From Natranaeroarchaeum aerophilus (GTDB lineage: Archaea > Halobacteriota > Halobacteria > Halobacteriales > Natronoarchaeaceae), in the NCBI RefSeq assembly GCF_023638055.1, contig NZ_JAKRVY010000001.1, positions 503,815 through 567,814 on the forward strand: a stretch of DNA of 64,000 bases, read 5' to 3'. The position numbers and the translations under genes are program-made. Below the pieces are notes generated by a model, which searched no databases, was not told where the DNA came from, and was given only the letters and a program-made list of their open reading frames with translations. Of this stretch, positions 39,571 to 47,143 are shown one piece after another. Each line of letters begins with the position of its first letter. The stretch's first letter is position 1.

Positions 39571-40584
39571 CTATTTCGGAAGGTCTTGCTGACGGACTGC
39601 CATCTTCTCGCGTTCCGTCCGCGCGTCGTAGTGCTGATACAGAACGTCGAGCGAGACGTCCATCCGTTCGCTCACCGTCTCCGGTGCAGTTTCAGCGTTC
39701 AGGTGGTTCGTGATCGCTCCCCGGCGGACCGCGTGCGGTGATCGGGCGGACGGACACCTCGACGGAACCGCGTCACGTCCGCGAGCATCGCAGGTCTCCG
39801 GCGTCTCGTCGTGGGGGCAACTCGCGTACGTACACGGGTGCAGCGCTCGAATCACCCACTTGTATATCGATCCGCCGGAAGCTCGTGTTCCCATCTGCGT
39901 CGAGAACAGCGGGCGGCGACCGTGCTCGTCGGTAACTTCTGGTCGGTCGGGATTCGAGACGTAATCGTCGAGGATCTGGAACCAGCGCGGCCCCAGATAC
40001 ACCCAGCGTGTTCCGTCGTCGCCGTTCTTCAGTCCCGTTCCGGTCTCCGGACGGTGCTCGACGTAGACCGCGTTATCGTCACCGTCGAGATCGTTGACAT
40101 CGATGGCGCGCGCTGCACCGCGACGCATCCCCGTCCGCCACAGCAGCGCAAGCAAGGCGTGATCTCGGCTGGCGTAGTGATGTCGGTCGTGATACTCCAG
40201 TGCACGCTTTGCCCGATCGGGCGAGAGAAACACATCTCGGGACTCGGCCCCGTCCGGCAGCTCCGGAGCGTGTAGCTTCTCGGCCAGTCCCTTCTCGACG
40301 GCTTCGATATCAGCCCACCATCGCAGGGCGACCCGAACGCTACTCAGCTGCTTCTGGAGCGTAATCGCCGCGACGTCGGAACGACGCCAGGCGACGAAGT
40401 CGGAGAGATCACGACCGGACAGTTCGTTCAGGTTGTGGATCTCCCGTTCATCGCACCACTCCAGAAACGCGTTCAAGCGCGTTCGTGTATTCTGTAACGA
40501 ACTCTCCCGGATCGATGGCTCTCGGTGTCGGATGAATCGCTCGACGCCTTCTTCGGGAGAGAGGTGTTCCAGGTCCTCGCTCAC
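39571..40584 (-). CDS. Tyrosine integrase (int1)
   Basis: A 337-residue phage-type integrase. It has an N-terminal SAM-like core-binding domain (SIRESSLQNTRTRLNAFLEW) and a catalytic domain with Arg in WRTGMRRGAARAI. A Cys-rich insert (CTYASCPHDETPETC) comes before SPHAVRRGAITNHL (HxxR), and the Tyr lies in LYQHYDARTEREK. GTG 40,584 overlaps the upstream stop as GTGA. It is the last gene of a coupled six-gene operon and is a clear paralogue of int2 at 58,803. Confidence 0.9.
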   Translation of the reverse strand: MSEDLEHLSPEEGVERFIRHREPSIRESSLQNTRTRLNAFLEWCDEREIHNLNELSGRDLSDFVAWRRSDVAAITLQKQLSSVRVALRWWADIEAVEKGLAEKLHAPELPDGAESRDVFLSPDRAKRALEYHDRHHYASRDHALLALLWRTGMRRGAARAIDVNDLDGDDNAVYVEHRPETGTGLKNGDDGTRWVYLGPRWFQILDDYVSNPDRPEVTDEHGRRPLFSTQMGTRASGGSIYKWVIRALHPCTYASCPHDETPETCDARGRDAVPSRCPSARSPHAVRRGAITNHLNAETAPETVSERMDVSLDVLYQHYDARTEREKMAVRQQDLPK

Positions 40585-40811
40585 GCGGATCCCTCCCCGA
40601 CACTCGCCGCCGGAAAGTCGTCCTCGACGATCTGGTCTTTGAGCTGGTCGACCAGCCACTCGGCGTCAGCACGGCGGGCGGGACTCACCGAGTCGTCGAC
40701 CTGCGCGACCGCGCTCGCCGGATCCTCGGCCGCGCCACTGGCGAGCTGGTAGGACGCCGCGCGGGCGATCGTCTGCACCCGCTTCCAGTGACGGTCGTCG
40801 AGCGGGTTCAC
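40581..40811 (-). CDS. Small helical protein upstream of int1
   Basis: A 76-residue acidic helical protein (NPLDDRHWKRVQTIARAASY, DAEWLVDQLKDQI), unrecognised. The GTG start overlaps the stop of the upstream gene and its stop overlaps the start of int1, so all are translated together. A similarly placed small gene precedes int2 (59,816-59,980), which hints at a role as excisionase or integrase partner. Confidence 0.6.
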   Translation of the reverse strand: MNPLDDRHWKRVQTIARAASYQLASGAAEDPASAVAQVDDSVSPARRADAEWLVDQLKDQIVEDDFPAASVGEGSA

Positions 40812-41077
40812 TCGGACCCACCTTGGTTAGATCGACCACCGTCACTGACGAGTGTCGCCTGTTTGGTCGTCACATCGACGTCGATCTCTTCCGCGAGCGC
40901 TGTCCGAAGGATCTCGGAAAACACACTGTCCCGGCGTTCCGGTCCCGGCGTCGGGCGGCACTCCGCACAGACCCACAGGCCTGCGGCAACACCCTCGGAG
41001 AACTCGGGGGTTTTGATCCACACCCGGTCATCGGCAGTCACGTCACGACCGCAAAAATCGCAGTCGAGCGCGGTCAT
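40808..41077 (-). CDS. Zinc-finger protein of the int1 operon
   Basis: An 89-residue protein with CDFCGRDV near the start and CAECRP in the middle (a CxxC...CxxC zinc site), then a helical part (VFSEILRTALAEEIDVDV). It is unrecognised. Both ends overlap its neighbours (GTGA/ATGA), so it is part of the coupled operon. It probably binds nucleic acid or a protein. Confidence 0.6.
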   Translation of the reverse strand: MTALDCDFCGRDVTADDRVWIKTPEFSEGVAAGLWVCAECRPTPGPERRDSVFSEILRTALAEEIDVDVTTKQATLVSDGGRSNQGGSE

Positions 41078-41472
41078 TGCGATCCCCTCCGTTCGGTCTC
41101 CGCGCCAGTCGAATCCTCTGTTCGAGCGAGTAGAAGCCGACCGAGGTCTCTCGCTCGCTCCGGATCCATCCTGTAATTGTCGTCGGGGGTCCGCAGGACA
41201 GGGGTATCCGTACCCTGGGGAGTGAAGACAGAGAGACCTACTGGGAGTTCCGGCGGGCGCTCAGGCTCCGTGTCTTGTGATCGACGGGGCGGATGGTGGC
41301 AGACGACTCCGTTGCCCTCGTTCAGCGGATCCTCGGCTCCGCAGTATACGCAGTAATTCGGATGCGCCCGAGGATAGAACGCCTCTCCGCACTCCCGGCA
41401 CCGCGACTTGAGTACGGCGTCAGGATATCGCTCGTCGCTTCTGTCAGTACCTTTGGCGGATTCACTCGGCAT
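41074..41472 (-). CDS. Zinc-ribbon protein of the int1 operon
   Basis: A 132-residue protein with a zinc-ribbon-like CRECGEAFYPRAHPNYCVYCG, a Pro-rich middle and a C-terminal helix (DPERARDLGRLLLART). It is unrecognised. It overlaps the preceding zinc-finger gene by 11 bases. It has no counterpart in cassette A, whose copy ends short of this point. Confidence 0.6.
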   Translation of the reverse strand: MPSESAKGTDRSDERYPDAVLKSRCRECGEAFYPRAHPNYCVYCGAEDPLNEGNGVVCHHPPRRSQDTEPERPPELPVGLSVFTPQGTDTPVLRTPDDNYRMDPERARDLGRLLLARTEDSTGAETERRGSQ

Positions 41473-41668
41473 GGTCCTCACCTCCGGCGTCGACGTGCGG
41501 GGGGATCTCCAGCCCACGCTCACGGCGCTGCTCGACCATCCGCGCCTCGCGATCGTCGCGACAGAACGAACAGATCGACGGGCGGGTTTGCTTGTCCGCG
41601 GGGACGTCCGGCTTGTACCGGAGCTGGTCAGCCTCGCCACAGTCGTCACACTCGCCGAACAGGCTCAT
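41462..41668 (-). CDS. Small zinc-finger protein, cassette B
   Basis: A 68-residue protein with CDDCG and CSFCRDDREAR zinc-binding pairs, in the style of DksA/TraR-like or CPxCG haloarchaeal proteins. It is the intact form of the broken gene at 34,270. It starts with ATGA overlapping the HTH stop at a junction reading GGTCGGCATGA, similar to junctions in the int2 operon. Confidence 0.65.
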   Translation of the reverse strand: MSLFGECDDCGEADQLRYKPDVPADKQTRPSICSFCRDDREARMVEQRRERGLEIPPHVDAGGEDHAE

Positions 41669-41946
41669 GCCGACCCCTCCGTTTCGTCTCCGGGGAACGC
41701 CACTTCCTCGGCATCCAGCACTTCGAGTTTCACCTTCCGGCGGGCACGCCGGAGTAGCGTCGAGATCGTTCCCGGCTTCCGGTCGGTCTGGCGTGCGAAC
41801 TCCCGGACCCCGCTGGTCCCGAGTTCGACCGCCTCGTAGGCTTCGAGTTCCGCCTCCGACAGGATCTCAAGGACGGGATACTTTTCAATCAGCGATTCAT
41901 CGCTAGCCGTGCGGGCGTTTTCGCCCGTTTGAGTGGTTTCGTGCAT
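41665..41946 (-). CDS. Sigma-70 region 4-like HTH protein, cassette B
   Basis: A 93-residue protein. Residues about 27-75 form a sigma-region-4/LuxR-like HTH (SEAELEAYEAVELG, FARQTDRKPGTISTLLRRARRK). It is the first gene of the six-gene int1 operon and is divergent from two winged-helix genes. A paralogue heads the provirus replication genes (57,769). It is probably a DNA-binding regulator of the element. Confidence 0.7.
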   Translation of the reverse strand: MHETTQTGENARTASDESLIEKYPVLEILSEAELEAYEAVELGTSGVREFARQTDRKPGTISTLLRRARRKVKLEVLDAEEVAFPGDETEGSA

Positions 41947-42163
41947 AGGAGCACCCCGGAACCACCTTCTCCGGGTCGGCGTCCTAGCGCCGTCCCGGTA
42001 TCCCACCACTTTCAGCTACGGGTGTAGCCAAGGCGGGGGTGGTCCCGTGAGACACACAAAGAACGTATCGTACATAAATGTACGGAATGTTCTAGAAACA
42101 TCTTAACGTGTTTTGAATAACCCTACGTGATTGTTATATTGGTTGGGTGTATCTATGTACTCA
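41947..42163. promoter_or_regulatory. Divergent promoter region, int1 operon and winged-helix genes
   Basis: 217 bases between divergent genes. TTATATT at 42,134-42,140 lies about 26 bases before ATG 42,164, giving a leaderless transcript for the winged-helix gene. AT-rich stretches near 42,060-42,120 may serve the other strand. The whole segment is deleted from cassette A. Confidence 0.5.
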
Positions 42164-42484
42164 ATGAGACGGTCTGGTGCGTGGATGACGATCTGGGACG
42201 ACCGGATCCTCGAAATTCTACGTGACGAGGACTCCGGCACGCCCTCGAAGCTCGCCGAACGCGAACAGATACGGGTCAAGCGGCCACAGGTCTCGCGACG
42301 ACTCCAGAAACTCAGCGAGCGTGGGCTCGTGAAGCCGCTGGGGAACGGCGTTTATATTATCACCGAGAGGGGAGAGGGCTATCTCGACGGTGAGATCTCC
42401 ACCTACGAGGACGAGCCCGACGAGATCAGGGAGAACGGCGGGGAGGAGAACGACGACGGCGTACCGTCACCAGGTGGTATCTGA
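42164..42484 (+). CDS. PhiH1-repressor-like winged-helix protein 1, cassette B
   Basis: A 106-residue winged helix: TIWDDRILEILRDEDSGTPS, VKRPQVSRRLQKLSERGLVK, then a wing GNGVYIITERGEGYLDGEI. It belongs with the halophage phiH repressor-like proteins that hold proviruses silent. ATG 42,164 is preferred over earlier in-frame starts because a TATA box sits 26 bases before it. Its stop overlaps the next gene's ATG. Confidence 0.75.
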   Translation: MRRSGAWMTIWDDRILEILRDEDSGTPSKLAEREQIRVKRPQVSRRLQKLSERGLVKPLGNGVYIITERGEGYLDGEISTYEDEPDEIRENGGEENDDGVPSPGGI

Positions 42485-42759
42485 TGACTGGCCGGCACAA
42501 CGCTGCCTGGATGAAACGCGAGGACGAACGCATCCTCGAATATCTCGGCTCCGAGGACATGGCGAGCGCACGACTGATCTCCCGCGAGGCGTTCCGGCAG
42601 GTCTCGGCGGGCCACGTCGCCGAACGACTGGCAAAGCTCGAATATGCCGGGCTGGTCCACCGCGTCGGGACCACCTCCTTCGAGCTGACCTGCGAGGGCG
42701 AGCGGTATCTCGCTGGCGATCTCGACGCCAAGCATCAACCCCGCCCGCGCCGAGTGTAG
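42484..42759 (+). CDS. PhiH1-repressor-like winged-helix protein 2, cassette B
   Basis: A 91-residue winged helix (MKREDERILEYLGSEDMASA, AGHVAERLAKLEYAGLVHR, CEGERYLAGDLD) with a basic tail PRPRRV. It is coupled by ATGA to the first winged-helix gene. It converges on the pilin genes with 41 bases between stops. The truncated cassette A copy is at 34,491. Confidence 0.75.
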   Translation: MTGRHNAAWMKREDERILEYLGSEDMASARLISREAFRQVSAGHVAERLAKLEYAGLVHRVGTTSFELTCEGERYLAGDLDAKHQPRPRRV

Positions 42760-42800
42760 CTGTCGCTACGTGGGCTGGGAGAGAGTAGAAAGAGAGCGCG

Positions 42801-43298
42801 TTATCGATCCTCGACTTCGTACTCGAACAGCGTCGCCGACGTGTCGGCGTCGGCACTGCTCCAGATCACGCTGATCTCGGTGCCGGGGTCGAGTTCATCG
42901 GGACTGCTCCCGCCGAAGTCGGCGTTATCAGCAGTGGTGAATCCGCTTCCGTCCGCAGCGATGTACAGTGAACTCTGTGACCGAAGCCCCTCGTTGGAGT
43001 TCGACCAGTCGGCACCCGTCTCGCTGACGGTCTCGCCGTCGACGACGACCGAGATCGTGTCGAGGTCCCCGATCGTGTTTCCGGTCATGTGGTACATGCG
43101 GACGAACTGATCGTGATCCCCACCGTACTGTTCGGCGTCGAATCGGACATCGGGTGATTCCTCGACGTCGCCTGCGCTTTGGTACAGGTCTATTGCGAAG
43201 ATACCGATTACTGACGCGAGTATGACGACTATCGCGACGAGAAGGATCGTACCAATGACTGATGATTGGGCACTGTCGTCTGAAAGAATGGAACGCAT
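42801..43298 (-). CDS. Type IV pilin-like protein, cassette B, third gene
   Basis: A 165-residue pilin with N-helix AQSSVIGTILLVAIVVIL and a long beta-rich domain, nearly identical to the cassette A third pilin (DVEESPDVRFDAEQYGGDHD is unchanged). The lack of divergence, against the strong change in pilins one and two, suggests a structural or assembly role (base or minor pilin) rather than an exposed variable face. That reading is inference. Confidence 0.8.
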   Translation of the reverse strand: MRSILSDDSAQSSVIGTILLVAIVVILASVIGIFAIDLYQSAGDVEESPDVRFDAEQYGGDHDQFVRMYHMTGNTIGDLDTISVVVDGETVSETGADWSNSNEGLRSQSSLYIAADGSGFTTADNADFGGSSPDELDPGTEISVIWSSADADTSATLFEYEVEDR

Positions 43299-43323
43299 TG
43301 GTTGCTACTGAGGATCCGTCGGA

Positions 43324-43848
43324 TTAGCCGACCTCGTAGTCAGACAGGACGGACGAATCGCCTCCATCGTCGGATGTCCAGACGATCCGGATGGTGTCAC
43401 CAGATGTTAATAGCTCGCTATCTCCATCGAAGGTTTCACTATCTGATTTTGTATCGTCATATCCAACAACTCTGACACTCTGACCAGCACTAACAGAGCC
43501 TGTTCCATCCCAAAGACCAACTGTATCGGCCGCCGGACCGCTACCGTCACTATCCCAAGCAGTCTCTCCTTCGGCGGTGATTTCTAGATTACTTTCGTCA
43601 ATAGTTGTTCCAGTACTGTGCGTGATTGTTACAGTTTTTGCATCCGACTCTGTACTTACAAATTCGATCTCTTCAGTTGTTTGGTCAAAATCCCAACTAG
43701 CCTGTGGAACTGTCGACTGATCATCGCCGATTCCGATAACAAATGCACCAATAACAGCTGCTAGAATCACCGTTATGGCGACCATTAATATGACCCCTAT
43801 GACAGGCGATACAGCCGAATCGTCTACGAATATATTTTTGATATTCAT
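43324..43848 (-). CDS. Type IV pilin, cassette B, second gene
   Basis: A 174-residue PilA-class pilin: DSAVSPVIGVILMVAITV, then GIGDDQSTVPQASWDF, then a diverged outer domain (THSTGTTIDESNLEITAEG, IRIVWTSDDGGDSSVLSDYEV). Its start is 3 bases from the stop of the first pilin. The DNA is AT-richer than its flanks. It differs from its cassette A partner mainly in the outer domain. Confidence 0.85.
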   Translation of the reverse strand: MNIKNIFVDDSAVSPVIGVILMVAITVILAAVIGAFVIGIGDDQSTVPQASWDFDQTTEEIEFVSTESDAKTVTITHSTGTTIDESNLEITAEGETAWDSDGSGPAADTVGLWDGTGSVSAGQSVRVVGYDDTKSDSETFDGDSELLTSGDTIRIVWTSDDGGDSSVLSDYEVG

Positions 43849-43851
43849 AGT

Positions 43852-44328
43852 TTACTGGACTTCAAAGTCGAATAGTACAGACGAGTCACCGCCGTCATCA
43901 GAGGTCCACACTACTCGAATTGTTTCTCCTTCATTTAGGTCGTTATCGCCGCTATCGTCGTCATCTGTAATCGTATAGGTAGATCCTGCGCTTACTGGAT
44001 CGCCAAACGGACTCAGACTGGAAGTACTAGTCACCCAGTCGTCGGCGTCATCGCCATCGATTGTAACCGCTAAGTTGCTTTCATCGATGGTGGCACCGGT
44101 CTGATGAGTAATCTCAACTTCAACATCTTCGCCGTTATCTACTTGATTATCTTGATTACTGTCCCAACTCGCTTGTGGGACGGTTGACTGATCGTCACCA
44201 ATCCCAATCACGAACGCACCGATCACAGCCGCCAAAATTACTGTTATGGCGACCATAAGAATTACTCCGATAACCGGAGAAACAGCCCGTTCGTCGCCGT
44301 CTGTTTCGAATAGTTTTTTGAAATCCAT
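43852..44328 (-). CDS. Type IV pilin, cassette B, first gene
   Basis: A 158-residue PilA-class pilin beginning MDFKKLFETDGDERAVSPV exactly as in cassette A. The outer domain (THQTGATIDESNLAVTIDG, VVWTSDDGGDSSVLFDFEVQ) differs from A in sequence and in length. It is the first gene of the operon behind the conserved control region. The start is placed at ATG 44,328. Confidence 0.85.
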   Translation of the reverse strand: MDFKKLFETDGDERAVSPVIGVILMVAITVILAAVIGAFVIGIGDDQSTVPQASWDSNQDNQVDNGEDVEVEITHQTGATIDESNLAVTIDGDDADDWVTSTSSLSPFGDPVSAGSTYTITDDDDSGDNDLNEGETIRVVWTSDDGGDSSVLFDFEVQ

Positions 44329-44561
44329 AGTTTTCCTTAGTTTTCGTTGGTTGCGCCGACATGCGGCCAAAGGATTAATATCTTACACTTGCGTGGTGTA
44401 AGATGAGGCAAGGGGTCGAGGGCTACAACACCCCTCCTCGCCTGTCCTTTCGCGTGCTGTCGGCGTTACACGTAGGAAGACATCCACCCCTAATAAAACT
44501 TGAGCCAAATATGATGAACTACTACATAAATGGACCCTAATTAGCATGTGTCTATAATAAA
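44329..44561. promoter_or_regulatory. Cassette B divergent pilin/regulator control region
   Basis: It carries the same elements as cassette A: TATA-like ATTAATAT for the pilins, the inverted repeat CTTACAC-N7-GTGTAAG at 44,382-44,402 (arms unchanged, centre changed from A), the GC-rich hairpin, and an AT-rich lead-in to the regulator. Conservation of the arms but not the centre points to protein binding. Confidence 0.65.
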
Positions 44562-45356
44562 ATGAATACTACCGGACTATCGCCCAAAGCTCTCGCGCGC
44601 ACCTACGACGTACAGAACCGTTCGGACGCATGGGAGGCCGTAGAGGACTACCAGCGGTATCTCGACGTCGCCGCCCAGAACCCAGACAGTGGCTCCAGCG
44701 CACTCTCGTCGAAACTGGAGATGCCGCGCGGGCGCATCCGCTCGTGGGAGAACGGAGCAAAGCCCGATCCCGCCCGCGCCGTCGAGGTCGCCGAGCACCG
44801 CGACTGGTTCGGCGGCCCCGAAACTGACGAGTTCGCGGCGCTGAACCAGCTCGTCGCGTGGATCTTCTCCGGGGGGTCGATCTCCTCGGAGACCTTCGTC
44901 CCGCATTTCGCCGTCGACGACGCGACCGAGTCACGGGTGACCGACGCGCTGGAGACGCTGGGGCTCGACTGGCGACGCGAGCGCGCCGACGAGTCGGACC
45001 GGGCCACCGAGATCGTGCCCACGGACCACGCCAGCGTACTCGGGCGGGCGCTGGTCGTCCTCGGCGCGCCTCAGGGCGAAAAGAGCGACCAATCGGCGTT
45101 CTCGCTGCCGGAGTATCTCGACAACGCGCCGGACGAGATCCGCGCCGAGTTTGTCGACGTCTACATTCGGAACCGCTACACGGACCACGACCGGCTGGTG
45201 ATGGGCTTTCGAGAGCAACGATCCAAAGCGTACCTGCAGGAGCTGGCGAGCCTGATCGAAGACGTCGCCGGCGAGTCGGTTACCGTCAGCGAGAAGAACA
45301 TCTACCTTTCAGCTGAGGCGGCCGATGCTCTATACGGGAACTCCCGGCCATTTTGA
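44562..45356 (+). CDS. Predicted DNA-binding regulator of the pilin cassette
   Basis: A 264-residue protein. Residues 45-80 look like an HTH (SSALSSKLEMPRGRIRSWEN, with AVEVAEHRDWF after). The C-terminal part has a pattern recalling half of a LAGLIDADG fold (LGRALVVLGAPQGEK, LPEYLDNAPDEIRAEFVDVY) but without the catalytic acids. It is divergent from the pilins across the operator region. The intact form of the broken gene at 36,538. The role as pilin regulator is inferred from position. Confidence 0.6.
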   Translation: MNTTGLSPKALARTYDVQNRSDAWEAVEDYQRYLDVAAQNPDSGSSALSSKLEMPRGRIRSWENGAKPDPARAVEVAEHRDWFGGPETDEFAALNQLVAWIFSGGSISSETFVPHFAVDDATESRVTDALETLGLDWRRERADESDRATEIVPTDHASVLGRALVVLGAPQGEKSDQSAFSLPEYLDNAPDEIRAEFVDVYIRNRYTDHDRLVMGFREQRSKAYLQELASLIEDVAGESVTVSEKNIYLSAEAADALYGNSRPF

Positions 45357-45382
45357 TCAGGCTTATTGACTAAATAACGAGA

Positions 45383-45832
45383 TTACTCGTTCGGCGCAGT
45401 ACTGGTGCTAATTGTGGCAGAATCGCTCTCGTCCGCAGAGACCCATTCAAGCGTTATTGTCTCCCCTGACCATTCTTCCCCGACTGCACTATGAGAGCCG
45501 AGGTCAAACTGACTTCCAGCTGAGACGGTCGGATTCGACTCAGTGACCCAATCTTCAGATTCTCCATTAATGATGACTTCCAGAGAGTCTGGCTCTTCAA
45601 CCGAATCTCCACTTGAATGAGTTAGTGCCCCTTCGCCACTATTCTCGAAATCAAAGTCTATAGCCATTTGTGGGACAGTTGATTCGGTTGTCGAATCATT
45701 TTCTTCTTCATTATTCCCAGAGTTTTCATCTTCATTTTCATCTCCTTCATCAGCACCGAGGCAACCGCTGAGAACTGATACTGCAACACTTGAAGCGAGT
45801 ATTTTTCTTCGACTTGTGACGCTGTTAGCCAT
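45383..45832 (-). CDS. Lipoprotein with pilin-like outer domain, cassette B cargo
   Basis: A 149-residue lipoprotein. It has a signal with basic start (TSRRKILASS), lipobox LSGC at about residue 23, and an acidic Asn/Glu linker. The outer domain follows the pilins of the same cassette step by step: VPQMAIDFDF, THSSGDSVEEPDSLEVIING, VSAGSQFDL, ETITLEWVSADESDSATIST. It lacks the pilin N-helix, so it should be lipid-anchored rather than polymerised. It occupies the cargo slot between regulator and recombinase. Confidence 0.7.
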   Translation of the reverse strand: MANSVTSRRKILASSVAVSVLSGCLGADEGDENEDENSGNNEEENDSTTESTVPQMAIDFDFENSGEGALTHSSGDSVEEPDSLEVIINGESEDWVTESNPTVSAGSQFDLGSHSAVGEEWSGETITLEWVSADESDSATISTSTAPNE

Positions 45833-45974
45833 GGCCAGTGATTTTTACCCCTGTCCAATAAATGACTAGTTCTTCTGTTGAGAACTCGTCCGGAAAGAGA
45901 GGGAAAGTCGGACGGATCCCGCCCCGATCACGCCGGGAAACCCCACCAAAAACGACATTACCCCCCGCGTTGCC

Positions 45975-45998
45975 GTCCGGGTTACAGGCTACCCGGAC
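45975..45998. repeat. Palindrome with 8-bp spacer before recombinase B
   Basis: GTCCGGGT-TACAGGCT-ACCCGGAC: the same arms as at 38,093-38,115 and a spacer longer by one base, again ending right at the recombinase ATG. The orientation is the same, so recombination between the two would excise 7,882 bp. Confidence 0.55.
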
Positions 45999-46586
45999 AT
46001 GAATCTGAAAGCCCACTCCCAACGCGACGACATGAAGGTCTGGCTCAGCCAGTCCGAAGTGAACCAACTGATCGATCAGGCGGACGGCACCCAGCAGCGG
46101 ATCGCCTTCTCGCTCGGCGCTCGGTGCGGGCTTCGAAGCCACGAGGTCCTCGACGTCGCGCCGGAGCACGTCGTCGACACTGACGCCGGAACGATGCTCC
46201 GTGTCTGGCATGGAAAAGGCGACCAGTATCGGGAGACACCGGTGCCGCGGGATCTCGCGACGACCATCCGCACGATCGACGACGTGCGCGACGCCAGCGC
46301 CAACTCGTCGCTGCTCGACATCACGTCGACGCGCTCGCTTCGGCGGTGGATCCAGAACGCCGCCGATCGCCTCCAGGACGAAACCGATGACGAGGGGTGG
46401 AACCATCTCGGCTTTCACGATCTCCGGCGTACCTGGGCGACCGCGCTCGCCAGCGCCGACGTCGACGCCCTGCTGGTCTGCGACTGGGGCGGGTGGAACG
46501 ATCTGGAGACGTTTCTCGAACACTACCGCGGGACGTACTCGCCGGAAGCCCAACAGCGAGAAAGAGGGAAAGTCGGCTGGTTATGA
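45999..46586 (+). CDS. Short tyrosine recombinase, cassette B
   Basis: A 195-residue protein that is only the catalytic domain of a tyrosine recombinase: Arg in GARCGLRSHEV, Lys in WHGKGDQ, HxxR in FHDLRRTW, Trp in CDWGGWND and Tyr in LEHYRGTYS. The usual N-terminal core-binding domain is absent, and a palindrome abuts the start, so no earlier start is likely. It probably acts with a partner or as a directly binding short form. It is intact, unlike its cassette A copy. Confidence 0.85.
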   Translation: MNLKAHSQRDDMKVWLSQSEVNQLIDQADGTQQRIAFSLGARCGLRSHEVLDVAPEHVVDTDAGTMLRVWHGKGDQYRETPVPRDLATTIRTIDDVRDASANSSLLDITSTRSLRRWIQNAADRLQDETDDEGWNHLGFHDLRRTWATALASADVDALLVCDWGGWNDLETFLEHYRGTYSPEAQQRERGKVGWL

Positions 46587-46629
46587 GACATCGAATGAAC
46601 TTTTGATCACCTTACTCAATTCCCCTTCT

Positions 46630-46854
46630 ATGACTGAAGAAAGTGGATTCTATTGCAGTTGGTGTGACCAATTCGAAGACCCAGAAAACCTGTCTTTAGA
46701 CGAAAGGCAAGACCAACTCAAAGAGCACTATCTGGAGTCCCATGAAGAGAAGCTGAAGGAGATGCGGGACAAGAACTTTGACCAGAGCCTTGCCTATTTT
46801 GCGGGAATGGAAGCCTCGAACAAACCGACTGCCGACGTGGAGCTGGATCTTTAG
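46630..46854 (+). CDS. Small C2H2-like zinc-finger protein
   Basis: A 74-residue protein with FYCSWCDQFEDPE and LKEHYLESHEEKLKE, giving Cys-Cys and His-His pairs of a C2H2-like finger, then a short helical tail. It is unrecognised as a family. It follows the recombinase by 43 bases and its stop overlaps the end of the convergent AbrB-like gene by 4 bases. Confidence 0.6.
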   Translation: MTEESGFYCSWCDQFEDPENLSLDERQDQLKEHYLESHEEKLKEMRDKNFDQSLAYFAGMEASNKPTADVELDL

Positions 46855-47030
46855 AGATCCTCGACCACTTCGACGGTCCACTTCCCAGGTCCTTCGCGTC
46901 GGATATGCGCGTGTTGCTCGCCGTCGATCTCGCCGTTCTCGTCGATCAGCCCGTCAAGCCGGAGATCGTCTTTCGGGATCGTCACACCGGCACTATTCGA
47001 GTCGAGCTGTCGGAGTTTGTTGACTGCCAT
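46851..47030 (-). CDS. AbrB/SpoVT-like small DNA-binding protein
   Basis: A 59-residue swapped-hairpin-type protein: VNKLRQLDSNSAGVTIPKDDL matches the first half of the AbrB motif, and HIRREGPGKWTVEVVEDL is the closing strand. Such proteins bind DNA as dimers, often as repressors or antitoxins. It is divergent from the virion gene block, so it may control that promoter (TATA-like TAATAAA near 47,054). Confidence 0.7.
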   Translation of the reverse strand: MAVNKLRQLDSNSAGVTIPKDDLRLDGLIDENGEIDGEQHAHIRREGPGKWTVEVVEDL

Positions 47031-47143
47031 AACTGAGCGGGCAACGTACGGTCTAATAAAAGTGGTGTAACCAGAGGGTAAACGGTGGTCAAACCAAGGA
47101 AATCCTAAGTTTTTCCGCGGCACGCGTGGCCGGTCTCGTCGCA

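Noticed and set aside
44562-45356. Active homing endonuclease
   Set aside because: Only a loose half-LAGLIDADG-like pattern is visible, and the catalytic acids and second half are missing. A DNA-binding regulator is the safer reading.
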